A DNA stretch of 8,524 nucleotides from positions 1-8,524 of the forward strand of contig JAFDIX010000091.1 in assembly GCA_019307805.1 (NCBI GenBank), given 5' to 3'. Under the pieces are notes generated by a model. The model was given only the letters and a program-made list of their open reading frames with translations, ran no database searches and was not told the origin of the DNA. This DNA comes from Deltaproteobacteria bacterium. Its GTDB lineage: Bacteria > Desulfobacterota > DSM-4660 > Desulfatiglandales > HGW-15. This document shows positions 1-6,956 of this stretch, piece by piece. Position 1 is the stretch's first letter. Each line of letters opens with the position of its first letter. The translations under genes and the position numbers were made by a program.

Positions 1-612
1 GATGAGTGTCACCGCGGCAGGTACGATTTTTTCCGGGTCCGTCGCTGACAGGATGTTCACAATCCAGAAGTGCTGAACCTGTTTTTCCAGGTTCTTCTTT
101 CCCTCCTCAGGTGTAATGACCTTCAGCCTGAGACCTTCCTTGAGTCCTTTTCCCGGGAGATCCGCTCCTTTTCCGAACTGCCCCACCTTGTCCAGATTCA
201 TACGATAGAGCACGGTCCATTTCAGTGGATCGCCATATACCTCCGGTTTTTTGGCAATCCCGGAAAGGCTCTCCCCCTTCTTCACCACATAAACCCCTTC
301 CTCTTTTGCCTCGGGCGGTTTGGGTTTTACCGGTGGTGCAGCCGGCTTTGACAACTTCTGAAGGGGCGGGGGAGCAGTCTTTTGGGCCTCTTCCTTTTTC
401 TGGGGCTGGGCCTCAGCTTCCTTTTTCTCGGGCCGGGCCACCGGTTCCTGTTGGGGTGCAGATGTTTGGACCGGCCTGGGAGGGGGTTTTATGATCCTCT
501 TCACCACCCTGGGTTTTTTTGCTGGTGGCGGCGGCTCCTCATTTCCCGAACACCCTATGCAAAAGGCAAACAGCACGAGGCAGACCAGAATATTGCGCAC
601 AGATACCTTCAT
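1..612 (-). CDS. LysM-domain lipoprotein, N-terminal part (runs off left edge)
   Basis: Envelope lipoprotein that probably binds peptidoglycan. The visible 204 residues begin with a signal peptide and a lipobox (FCIGC, lipidated Cys at residue 21). A linker follows at about residues 22-105, rich in Pro, Lys, Glu and Ala, long enough to reach from the membrane to the cell wall. A LysM domain spans about 107-166 (YVVKKGESLSGIA at its start, then WTVLYRMN). After it, from about residue 181, the sequence FWIVNILSATDP could open a SPOR-like or other domain that is cut by the window edge. The ATG at 610-612 is preceded by a strong GAGGAGGG ribosome site about 5 bases away. The frame is open to base 1, so length and C-terminal function are unknown. 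The gene is divergent from the purD-like gene. The lipobox and LysM are clear; any role beyond wall binding is not visible. Confidence 0.85.
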   Translation of the reverse strand, partial: MKVSVRNILVCLVLFAFCIGCSGNEEPPPPAKKPRVVKRIIKPPPRPVQTSAPQQEPVARPEKKEAEAQPQKKEEAQKTAPPPLQKLSKPAAPPVKPKPPEAKEEGVYVVKKGESLSGIAKKPEVYGDPLKWTVLYRMNLDKVGQFGKGADLPGKGLKEGLRLKVITPEEGKKNLEKQVQHFWIVNILSATDPEKIVPAAVTLI

Positions 613-710
613 TATTCCCTCCTCAGGTGTGTCACTGAATCCCTGTCAGCCAGACCCTAACGGGAGTCAAAACGACTTGCAACCCATTGAAGATCATAGA
701 TTTTAGTTGT

Positions 711-739
711 ATTAAAGCGCAAAAAAGCCCCGTTGACAA
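711..739 (-). promoter_or_regulatory. Candidate sigma-70 promoter for the lipoprotein gene
   Basis: Read on the minus strand, TTGTCA (739-734) and TTTAAT (716-711) are separated by 17 bases. Each hexamer is close to the sigma-70 consensus (one and two mismatches). Transcription would start near position 704 and leave a leader of roughly 90 bases before the lipoprotein ATG. The call rests on sequence match and position only. Confidence 0.45.
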
Positions 740-865
740 TAAAAAATATACCTACTCAGGTTGTCAGGTTCACGGTTCATGGTTCACGGTTGGTTGATTT
801 ATCTTCATACTGGTCTATGTTCATCCTTTTTTAACCGTGAACTTGAGTAGTTACTAAAAAATATA
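740..865. repeat. Small inverted-repeat (MITE-like) element flanked by direct repeats
   Basis: TAAAAAATATA occurs at 740-750 and again at 855-865. Between them the ends are inverted: CTACTCAGGTT (752-762) matches the complement of 840-850 at 10 of 11 bases. Inside the left arm, GGTTCACGGTT occurs twice in tandem with a 14-base period (767-777 and 781-791). The right arm carries its complement, AACCGTGAAC, at 833-842. The core of about 40 bases has no open frame. Terminal inverted repeats plus a flanking duplication are the form of a miniature transposable element. The AT-rich flanking repeat could be chance, and the element could instead be a dispersed REP-like palindrome. Confidence 0.5.
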
Positions 866-875
866 GCCTCCCACC

Positions 876-959
876 CAACCGGCCTTTTGTTTTCCCCATC
901 CAATCTTGACATCAACCGGCCGCTTTCCTATACTCCCCCAAACAATCCTTTGGGCCGGT
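876..959. repeat. Three evenly spaced ACCGGCC motifs around the purD-like promoter
   Basis: CAACCGGCC occurs at 876-884 and 913-921, and the same core in reverse orientation, GGCCGGT, at 953-959. The cores start 37 and 38 bases apart. One lies upstream of the -35 box, one lies inside the -35/-10 spacer, and one lies just past the predicted transcription start. That placement suits repressor operators. No known regulator is identified from this sequence. Confidence 0.35.
906..934 (+). promoter_or_regulatory. Near-consensus sigma-70 promoter for the purD-like gene
   Basis: A perfect TTGACA (906-911) is followed after exactly 17 bases by TATACT (929-934), one mismatch from TATAAT. Transcription should start near 941, giving a leader of about 105 bases before the ATG at 1047. 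This is the best vegetative promoter in the window, and it suggests strong expression unless repressed at the ACCGGCC motifs that surround it. Confidence 0.75.
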
Positions 960-1046
960 CCGGCGGATATGTCATGTCCGTGACTTGGTCCCCCAAGATA
1001 ATGACACGCCTATCCATTCCTACATATATCACGGAGATGAAAGATT

Positions 1047-2405
1047 ATGAAAGTTCTGGTCTATGGTTCTGGTGGCAGGGATCACTGTCTCGCTGACACC
1101 TATGGAGACAGCCAGCATGTGGAAAAGGTCTACCTGACCCCGGGAAATCCGGGGGTGACCTATACGCCCAAGGGCAAGAGGGGTCTGATCGAAGTCATCC
1201 GAATGGCAACCTTTGAGGAAGTGGCCGCGTTCTGCCTGGAGAATTCTGTTGACCTCGTGGATGTAGGGTCTGAAAACCCCCTGGAAGAGGGGTTGATCGA
1301 CCTGCTGAATGAAAAGGGAATCCGCACAATCGGGCCCAGACAGGAATTTGTGAGGCTGGAAAGCGACAGGGCATTCACGGATGATCTGCTGCAGGGGATC
1401 GGAGTCCCCAAACCGGAATATCAGGTCTTTGAAGATCCCGACAGGGCCAGGGACTATGTTCGAAATATTGGCTACCAGGTCGTTGTCAAGGCAAATGGCC
1501 TTGCTGCGGGCAAGGGCGCCGTTGTGTGTGATGATGTGGAAGATGCGGTAACCGCCATTGAAAATATCATGGTCAAAAAGGTTTTTGGAGATTCAGGGGA
1601 CAGGGTCGTCATTGAAGAGAGAAAATACGGCACCGAAATCTCCTTCTTTGTGTATCTTGATGGAGAACATGTGATGCCCCTGAGGATGTTTGCTCAGGAT
1701 TATAAAACTGCCTTTGATCCTGAGGACAGGGAGACCATTGAACGATTCGGGGGAAACCTCAATACCGGAGGGACCGGCTGCTATTGTCCCCACAAACTCG
1801 TCACACCCTGGCTGGTGAATCGCATCATTAAGGAAATCGTCAACCCCACCGTAAACACGATCTATAATGACCTGGGTTGGCAGTACAGGGGGGTGCTCTA
1901 TTTTGGACTCAATCTGGACCCCTATGACAATCTCGATGTCTTTGAACTCAATGTCCGGCATGGTGATCCGGAATGGGAGGTCATTGCACGCAAGCTCAGC
2001 ACGGACCTCTTCGAGATCGGCATGGCCGTCTGTGACGGAACCCTTGATCAGGTCAAACAGGTCTGGAACGAACAGCATTACGTGGATGTGATAGCCATGG
2101 AGGGCCGCTCAAAGGCGTCCCGGGGATGGAACAAGGGCTACCCGGGCCGTTACGGCAAGGGCCACAGGATTGTCGGGCTCGATGACCTGGAAAGGGGGGT
2201 TGCCGTATATTTTGCCGGCGTGGACGATGTTTCCGAAAAGGGCCTGGTCACCTATGGCGGGAGGGTCCTTCATGTCATTGCAGGAGACCCCACACTGGAA
2301 GGGGCCCGGGAAAAGGCCTACAGGAACATAGAGAAAATCGCTTTTATCGACCACAACAACGATGACAACAATTGTATGCGGTTCCGCAAAACCATCGGTC
2401 TGTAA
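1047..2405 (+). CDS. purD: Divergent phosphoribosylamine-glycine ligase (PurD-like ATP-grasp enzyme)
   Basis: PurD (GAR synthetase) joins 5-phosphoribosylamine to glycine using ATP, the second step of purine synthesis in the cytoplasm. At 452 residues this protein is slightly longer than usual (about 420-430). It starts with the PurD N-domain (MKVLVYGSGGRDH), has the ATP-grasp lysine and glycine loop (VVVKANGLAAGKG, 145-157), and keeps the metal-binding ELNVRHGDPE (300-309) and YGGRVLHV near the end. Several normally fixed motifs differ: GREHAL is GRDHCL, GPEAPL is GSENPL, and NTGGMGAYSP is NTGGTGCYCP. The DHKR..D..GPN loop is altered and longer, about 11 extra residues precede GYPG (about 351-364), and the C-terminus stops at KTIGL instead of continuing. 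The ATG has GGAG 10 bases upstream and its own sigma-70 promoter. It could be the cell's only PurD or a specialised paralogue, so the symbol is provisional. Confidence 0.75.
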   Translation: MKVLVYGSGGRDHCLADTYGDSQHVEKVYLTPGNPGVTYTPKGKRGLIEVIRMATFEEVAAFCLENSVDLVDVGSENPLEEGLIDLLNEKGIRTIGPRQEFVRLESDRAFTDDLLQGIGVPKPEYQVFEDPDRARDYVRNIGYQVVVKANGLAAGKGAVVCDDVEDAVTAIENIMVKKVFGDSGDRVVIEERKYGTEISFFVYLDGEHVMPLRMFAQDYKTAFDPEDRETIERFGGNLNTGGTGCYCPHKLVTPWLVNRIIKEIVNPTVNTIYNDLGWQYRGVLYFGLNLDPYDNLDVFELNVRHGDPEWEVIARKLSTDLFEIGMAVCDGTLDQVKQVWNEQHYVDVIAMEGRSKASRGWNKGYPGRYGKGHRIVGLDDLERGVAVYFAGVDDVSEKGLVTYGGRVLHVIAGDPTLEGAREKAYRNIEKIAFIDHNNDDNNCMRFRKTIGL

Positions 2406-2412
2406 TCTCCCG

Positions 2413-2529
2413 CCGAAAAAAGAGGGCCTCTCGGGATACTGGTCACGCCGCATCAATGAAGAGCACAGGATCGTTTACAAAGCTTCATCCGATGCCATTC
2501 AGATAGCCCGGTTTCGCCACCATTATTGA
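2413..2529 (+). pseudogene. C-terminal remnant of a YoeB/Txe-family toxin
   Basis: YoeB/Txe toxins are ribosome-dependent mRNA endonucleases, normally about 84 residues and encoded after a YefM/Phd antitoxin. From 2428 the plus strand reads LSGYWSRRINEEHRIVYK, then ends DAIQIARFRHHY and TGA at 2527-2529. This matches the last 33 residues of YoeB (LSGFWSRRITEEHRLVY...CRYHY) almost position for position, including the catalytic-region Glu, Arg and His and the terminal HHY/YHY. The first 50 or so residues and the antitoxin are absent. In that frame the only start (ATG at 2362) lies inside the purD-like gene and codes unrelated residues. I read it as a dead fragment left by a deletion that joined it to the 3' end of the purD-like gene, 7 bases after that gene's stop. 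Confidence 0.8.
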
Positions 2530-2643
2530 AGTCATTTTGAAAATCAGTGGCCTTGCGAAGCTGGTCCACAGCATCATTGGAATGTTTCTCAGCCTTTCAA
2601 TATGTTCCTCCCGAGATTCCCCAAATAAAGTCAGCTCCCTCTT
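2530..2643. other. Gap between converging genes, no gene recognised
   Basis: These 114 bases separate the toxin remnant from the end of the radical SAM gene. I see no hairpin with a T-run for either converging transcript. On the minus strand the frame of the radical SAM gene stays open beyond its TAG for 52 codons, ending at TGA 2485-2487 within the antisense of the toxin remnant. It has no start codon near its beginning and no family I recognise. Confidence 0.4.
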
Positions 2644-3924
2644 CTACCGAACGGGTTGATTGAAATATCCCAATTGCAGGTCAGGAAAGGTCTCCTCGAG
2701 GATGCCTACCATGCGCCTCATGCCCAGACCCGGCCCCTTTACCCCCGGCATTTTCTCCAGATAGAACACTGGGTCAATGTTCAAATTTTTAAAATGGATG
2801 AAGTTGACACCGGTCTCCTCGATCAGGGTTTTCAATGCCTCCACCTCTTCCGGCTGATCTGTAATCCCCGGGAAAACGAGATAGTTGATCATGGTATAGA
2901 GCCCCAGTTCTCTTGAAAGGGCCACAGACTCCACCACCTGATCAAAGTCATAGCCCCTCGGCCGGTAATAGGCACGGTAGAGGTCGGCCTGTGCGCTGTT
3001 CATGCTAATGCGAATGGAGTCCAAACCGCTCCCGGCGATCAGGCGGATATGCTCCGGGGAACTCCCGTTAGTGTTCAAATTGATGGTACCCCTTTGGGTC
3101 TGCCTTCGGATCTCTTGAATGCTCCCTGCAATAAGCCCATGCTCCGTCAGGGGCTCTCCCTCACAACCCTGGCCAAAGCTCACAATTCCTTCCTCGGCAT
3201 GTTCCAGATGCCTCACGGCCAGAGACACGATCTCCTCCCGGGATGGTTTGAATGAAATGCGACAGTGGGACGCCTCCCACTTTCCTTCACTCTCCAGGGA
3301 CAGGCACCCGAGGCAGTCCGCATTGCACCCGCGGCTGACAGGCAGAGGAGCCTCCCACCGTCCGAGAAAGAGGTTTTTGGCTGCAAAACAGTGATTGTCC
3401 GTGGCACAGCGGAGCAGGTGTTCCAGAAGAGGGCCTGAACCGCAGTCCTTCCGGTATTGGGCAATGGCCGGGAGCAGTGTCCTGTCATCATACTCCCTCG
3501 GGTCCCATCTGCGGCTGTATTCTATTTGAAATCCTGCAGCCCAATACTGCTCTTCTTTAAATCCTACAGCGGTATAGGCCCACATGGGAAGCGTATAGGA
3601 TTTGGAGGAATACTCCGCAGCAGGCAGAAGGCTCCGGACATGTCCCGGCTCAAGAAAAGCAGCCACCGCCGTACACCGGACAGGAGCGCCATCCACCTCT
3701 ACCTCCGGGACAGTCAGGTATTCCCCGGTGTCCGGGTCCAGCCCGACAGGGGGACAATCCGGGATAAAAAAGAGCTTGCTGAATTGCGGCATGGGAATGA
3801 GATCGTCATCCACATTGCGGGGATGATTTCCGGAAAACCCGACCATACGGTAGTGGGGATGTTCATAGACCTGCCCGTCACTGTCGGCATAGAGCATAAA
3901 AGGAGTGTGATCAAAACGGCCCAT
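2644..3924 (-). CDS. Radical SAM protein of unknown function
   Basis: Radical SAM enzymes use a 4Fe-4S cluster and S-adenosylmethionine to start radical reactions; the substrate here is unknown. The protein is 426 residues from the ATG at 3922-3924. About 195 residues of an uncharacterised N-domain come first. Then follows the cluster motif CNADCLGC (CX3CX2C; Cys 200, 204, 207) after GRWEAPLPVSRG. The SAM-binding GQGCEGEPL (about 251-259), NLNTNG and SIRISMNS strands of the barrel follow, and a NLNIDP motif lies near the end. Five further Cys (161, 173, 179, 221, 254) could hold a second cluster. I recall a conserved but unnamed family with this layout. An in-frame TTG at 3949-3951 would add nine residues. 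Neither start has a good ribosome site, but the ATG leaves more room for the divergent promoters. The gene faces away from the kinase gene. Confidence 0.8.
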   Translation of the reverse strand: MGRFDHTPFMLYADSDGQVYEHPHYRMVGFSGNHPRNVDDDLIPMPQFSKLFFIPDCPPVGLDPDTGEYLTVPEVEVDGAPVRCTAVAAFLEPGHVRSLLPAAEYSSKSYTLPMWAYTAVGFKEEQYWAAGFQIEYSRRWDPREYDDRTLLPAIAQYRKDCGSGPLLEHLLRCATDNHCFAAKNLFLGRWEAPLPVSRGCNADCLGCLSLESEGKWEASHCRISFKPSREEIVSLAVRHLEHAEEGIVSFGQGCEGEPLTEHGLIAGSIQEIRRQTQRGTINLNTNGSSPEHIRLIAGSGLDSIRISMNSAQADLYRAYYRPRGYDFDQVVESVALSRELGLYTMINYLVFPGITDQPEEVEALKTLIEETGVNFIHFKNLNIDPVFYLEKMPGVKGPGLGMRRMVGILEETFPDLQLGYFNQPVR

Positions 3925-4016
3925 ATCCAGGCCATTCTTACATTGGGGCAATCTTCAAGTCAAACCGCAAATTAGTGTTTGCCCTCACTATCATGACTAA
4001 TATATACTTTTTGATT
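3925..4016. promoter_or_regulatory. Divergent promoter region between the radical SAM and kinase genes
   Basis: This short AT-rich stretch must drive both genes. Toward the kinase, TTGCCC (3979-3984), 18 bases and TATACT (4003-4008) form a possible sigma-70 promoter, but it would start the RNA almost at the ATG. Toward the radical SAM gene, TTGACT, 17 bases and TAAGAA form a weak candidate. No sigma-54 -24/-12 pair is visible here. The translation starts of both neighbours are uncertain, so the real borders may be narrower. Confidence 0.3.
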
Positions 4017-5474
4017 ATGGCTGCAGCCCATCCACATACCCGGACAGAGGGAAAACAGTTTCGGCTGGTCAAATTTTTTGCCTATGCCAGTTTTCTTGTT
4101 CTGGTCATCATCAGCTTTCCCTTCTCCATGTTCGTCTCCCAGAAGGCCAAGGATATCCTTCTGCGGAGTTATGAAGACAATGCCCTCCTGGTGGGTGAGA
4201 ATGTGAACCACCAGGTTGTCCAGAACTTTCTCATGCCGGTTCTCCTGGCGGGACACCAGGTGCGCCTGCGGGATCAGCAACAGCACGACTGGCTGGATCA
4301 GGTGGTGAAGAATACCATCCACGGTTTTCACGTGGACGTGGTCAATATCTATGATATCGGAGCGGGGGTTGTCGCATATACCACGGATACAAGGCTCTAT
4401 GGCAAGGTTGTCTCCAAGGGTGAAGGGTATCATAGGGCAGTTAAAGGAGAGAGTTCATCCAGACTTGTTTCCGGGGGCCAGGATCTGTGGGGGCTTGGCA
4501 TTCCATCCCCCCAGGGCGAGTGGAAACTTATCACCTATATACCCATGAAAGGAGTGCATCCCTATACCGGTGAGAAGGGGGTCAATCCCTTCACGGGTGA
4601 GAAAGGGGAAATCATAGGAGTCCTGGAGTTACTCCTGGACCTTACCCCTCAATATCGCTCCATCGTCAAGTTTCAGTACTTCATATTCGGACTCTCGAGC
4701 CTGATCATGGCTCTCATATTTGTCGCCCTCCTCTTTATTGTCCATAAAGCGGAGCGGATCATTGAACAGAGGGCGGAAGAGAGACGGATCCTCGAGGAAC
4801 AGCTGCATCAGGCTGAACGCCTTGCCGCCCTGGGAGAAATGGTGGCAGGTGTTTCCCATGAGATCAAGAACCCCCTGGGGATAGTTCAGAGTACTGCGGA
4901 ACTGTTGGGCAGTATGCCCAATGCCGACGACACCCAGAAAAGACTTTCGGGGGTCATCCGGGAAGAATCCGTAAGGCTCAACAACATCGTGACGGAATTC
5001 CTCGACTTTGCGCGTCCACAGGTGCCGAATCTCCATGAATGTCACCTGGAGGAGATCATTGAGAAAAACACTGCTTTTCTTGAACCCGACCTGGAAAAAC
5101 ATCACATTAAGATACACAATCATTTTAGTGGGCGGACCTTCAGGATACTTGCAGATCAGGACCTCCTATACCGTGCATTTTTGAATATCTTCATTAATGC
5201 CGTGCAGGCCATGGATGGGGGGGGGACCATCGATGTCAGGGTGGAGGAACAGCGCGGTTCTTATAGGGTAGAATTCCAGGACTCGGGGCATGGGATTGAC
5301 GAGGAAAATTTGAAAAAAATATTCAACCCCTTCTTCACTACCAAGGACAAAGGGAGCGGACTGGGTCTTTCCATTGTACGAAAAATCATTGAGAGTCACG
5401 GGGGAAACATCGCCATAGAGAGTGCAGAAGGTCAGGGGACGAGTGTGGTGGTCACGCTGCCCCGTAGTGGTTGA
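4017..5474 (+). CDS. Membrane sensor histidine kinase, NtrB/AtoS-like
   Basis: Inner-membrane sensor that autophosphorylates on His and passes phosphate to the regulator encoded next. From ATG 4017 it is 485 residues. A first membrane segment (about 17-38, FFAYASFLVLVIISFPF), a periplasmic sensor region of about 180 residues and a second segment (about 221-243) come first. A short coiled coil then leads into HisKA with SHEIKNP (His 281). The ATPase domain has the N-box (LNIFINAVQAM), G1 (DSGHG, about 422), the F-box (FFTTKD) and G2 (GSGLGLS). No PAS or HAMP domain is obvious. The sensor region holds a 9-residue tandem repeat (VHPYTGEKG then VNPFTGEKG). In-frame GTG 3975 and ATG 3993 would add 14 or 8 residues coded by very AT-rich, promoter-like DNA, so I prefer 4017, though no start has a good ribosome site. 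The gene ends 36 bases before the regulator. The ligand is unknown. Confidence 0.9.
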   Translation: MAAAHPHTRTEGKQFRLVKFFAYASFLVLVIISFPFSMFVSQKAKDILLRSYEDNALLVGENVNHQVVQNFLMPVLLAGHQVRLRDQQQHDWLDQVVKNTIHGFHVDVVNIYDIGAGVVAYTTDTRLYGKVVSKGEGYHRAVKGESSSRLVSGGQDLWGLGIPSPQGEWKLITYIPMKGVHPYTGEKGVNPFTGEKGEIIGVLELLLDLTPQYRSIVKFQYFIFGLSSLIMALIFVALLFIVHKAERIIEQRAEERRILEEQLHQAERLAALGEMVAGVSHEIKNPLGIVQSTAELLGSMPNADDTQKRLSGVIREESVRLNNIVTEFLDFARPQVPNLHECHLEEIIEKNTAFLEPDLEKHHIKIHNHFSGRTFRILADQDLLYRAFLNIFINAVQAMDGGGTIDVRVEEQRGSYRVEFQDSGHGIDEENLKKIFNPFFTTKDKGSGLGLSIVRKIIESHGGNIAIESAEGQGTSVVVTLPRSG

Positions 5475-5510
5475 CGTAAATACTTCATCCCCGGTGTCGG
5501 AGTCTTTTTC

Positions 5511-6875
5511 ATGGAAACAATCCTGATTGTAGATGATGAGAAAAACTATCTGGTGGTGCTGGAGGCACTCCTCGCTCCTGAGGGATATGAGGTAGCCACG
5601 GCGGATAGTGCCCGCAATGCACTGACCCTGATAAAGGATTCCGATATCGATCTCGTTATCTCGGACATGAAAATGCCGGAAATGAGCGGCATGGAACTCC
5701 TCGAGGAAACCAAAAAAATCAAACCGGATCTTCCGGTCATCATGATGACCGCCTTTGGAACCATTGAACTGGCTGTTGAGGCCATGAAAAAGAGGGCCTT
5801 TGATTACATCACCAAGCCCTTCCAGAATGAAGAATTGAAACTGACCATCAGAAAGGCCCTTGAAAACTACCGTCTTGTCAAAGAGAACAGGCGCCTCAGT
5901 GAAGCCCTTTCCAACAGATTCGGACATGGGAACATTATCGGGAAAAGCAAATCCATGCTCGAAATCTATGACATGATAGGGAAAGTATCCCAGTCCAAGG
6001 CCTCTGTGCTCATTACAGGACCTTCCGGGACCGGGAAGGAACTCATTGCCAAGGCGATCCACTATGACAGCCCCCGAAAGGACCGCCCTTTTATCTCCAT
6101 AAATTGCGGGGCCTTGACCGAAACCCTTCTGGAAAGCGAGCTGTTTGGCCATGATAAAGGCGCATTCACCGGGGCCGTGGCCATGAAAAAGGGGAGGTTC
6201 GAACTGGCAGACGGTGGCACCCTTTTTCTTGATGAAGTGGGAGAAATGCCTCCGCCGCTTCAGGTGAAGCTTCTGCGGGTACTCCAGGAAATGGAGTTTG
6301 AAAGGGTCGGTGGTACGAGAACGATCAAGGTCGATGTTCGGGTACTGTCCGCTTCCAACCGAAATATGAAGGAAGTGGTCGATGAAGGCCTTTTTAGAGA
6401 AGACCTGTTCTACCGCCTCAATGTGATCCATATCGCCGTTCCTTCCCTGAGAGAGAGGACGGAGGATATCAGGCTCCTGGTGGGGCACTTCATAGAAAAA
6501 TACCGGCAGGATGAGGGGAAAAGCGATATTGAGTTGGGTCCCGAGGCCTGGAAGGCCTTTTATGGGTATCAATGGCCGGGGAATATTCGGGAATTGGAAA
6601 ACGTGATTGAAAGGGCTGTGGTCTTAAATTCCGGAGGGATGATCAGCCTCGAAGATTTGCCTTCCGAATTGAAGGGAAAGACGGAATCCCTTGATGTGGA
6701 AAATTTTATTCCCTTGGACGCCAAGTTGCAGACAACCCTTGAAAGTATTGAAGAACGGCTCATTCGAAGGGCGCTCGACCAGTGCGATAAGGTGCAATCC
6801 CACGCCGCTGAAATGCTCGGGATTACAAAAAGCCTCATCCAGCACAAAATGAAGAAGTACAATATTCATGTATAG
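5511..6875 (+). CDS. NtrC-family sigma-54-dependent response regulator
   Basis: Phosphorylation-controlled activator that uses ATP to open promoters bound by sigma-54 RNA polymerase. The 454 residues hold all three expected domains. The receiver (about 1-120) has the acidic pocket DDE (8-10), phosphorylated Asp52 in VISDMKMP, Thr80 and Lys102. The AAA+ domain (about 140-375) has Walker A GPSGTGKE (170-177), an intact sigma-54-contacting GAFTGA loop (217-222), Walker B GTLFLDEVGE, and arginine-finger region FREDLFYRLNV. The C-terminal Fis-type helix-turn-helix is AAEMLGITKSLIQHKMKKY. The ATG has GGAG 8 bases upstream and sits 36 bases after the kinase stop, so the two are almost surely one operon and a cognate pair. 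All activating residues are present, so it should be functional. The likely nearest target is the sigma-54 promoter 185 bases beyond its stop codon. Confidence 0.95.
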   Translation: METILIVDDEKNYLVVLEALLAPEGYEVATADSARNALTLIKDSDIDLVISDMKMPEMSGMELLEETKKIKPDLPVIMMTAFGTIELAVEAMKKRAFDYITKPFQNEELKLTIRKALENYRLVKENRRLSEALSNRFGHGNIIGKSKSMLEIYDMIGKVSQSKASVLITGPSGTGKELIAKAIHYDSPRKDRPFISINCGALTETLLESELFGHDKGAFTGAVAMKKGRFELADGGTLFLDEVGEMPPPLQVKLLRVLQEMEFERVGGTRTIKVDVRVLSASNRNMKEVVDEGLFREDLFYRLNVIHIAVPSLRERTEDIRLLVGHFIEKYRQDEGKSDIELGPEAWKAFYGYQWPGNIRELENVIERAVVLNSGGMISLEDLPSELKGKTESLDVENFIPLDAKLQTTLESIEERLIRRALDQCDKVQSHAAEMLGITKSLIQHKMKKYNIHV

Positions 6876-6956
6876 CGGTAAAAAATATTGAACCCCAAAA
6901 TTATCAAACAAAATCAATCGCTTACTAAGTTTTTCACTTTCATGGGTATAAAGTTG

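Noticed and set aside
613..739. Possible short gene upstream of the lipoprotein
   Set aside because: No frame has a ribosome site or protein-like composition; the stretch is better explained as leader and promoter.
740..865. CRISPR or tandem array from the repeated GGTTCACGGTT
   Set aside because: Only two tandem copies with a 3-base gap and one inverted copy; no spacer-repeat periodicity and no cas genes.
887..1096. Plus-strand open frame across the purD-like promoter
   Set aside because: It overlaps the promoter and the start of the purD-like gene in another frame, has no ribosome site and no recognisable sequence.
1593..2078. 161-codon open frame antisense to the purD-like gene
   Set aside because: Lies wholly inside a well-supported gene and has no domain or ribosome site.
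5166..6572. Long 468-codon open frame antisense to the response regulator
   Set aside because: It is the mirror of a clear NtrC-type gene with codon bias keeping the opposite frame open; its translation shows no domain.
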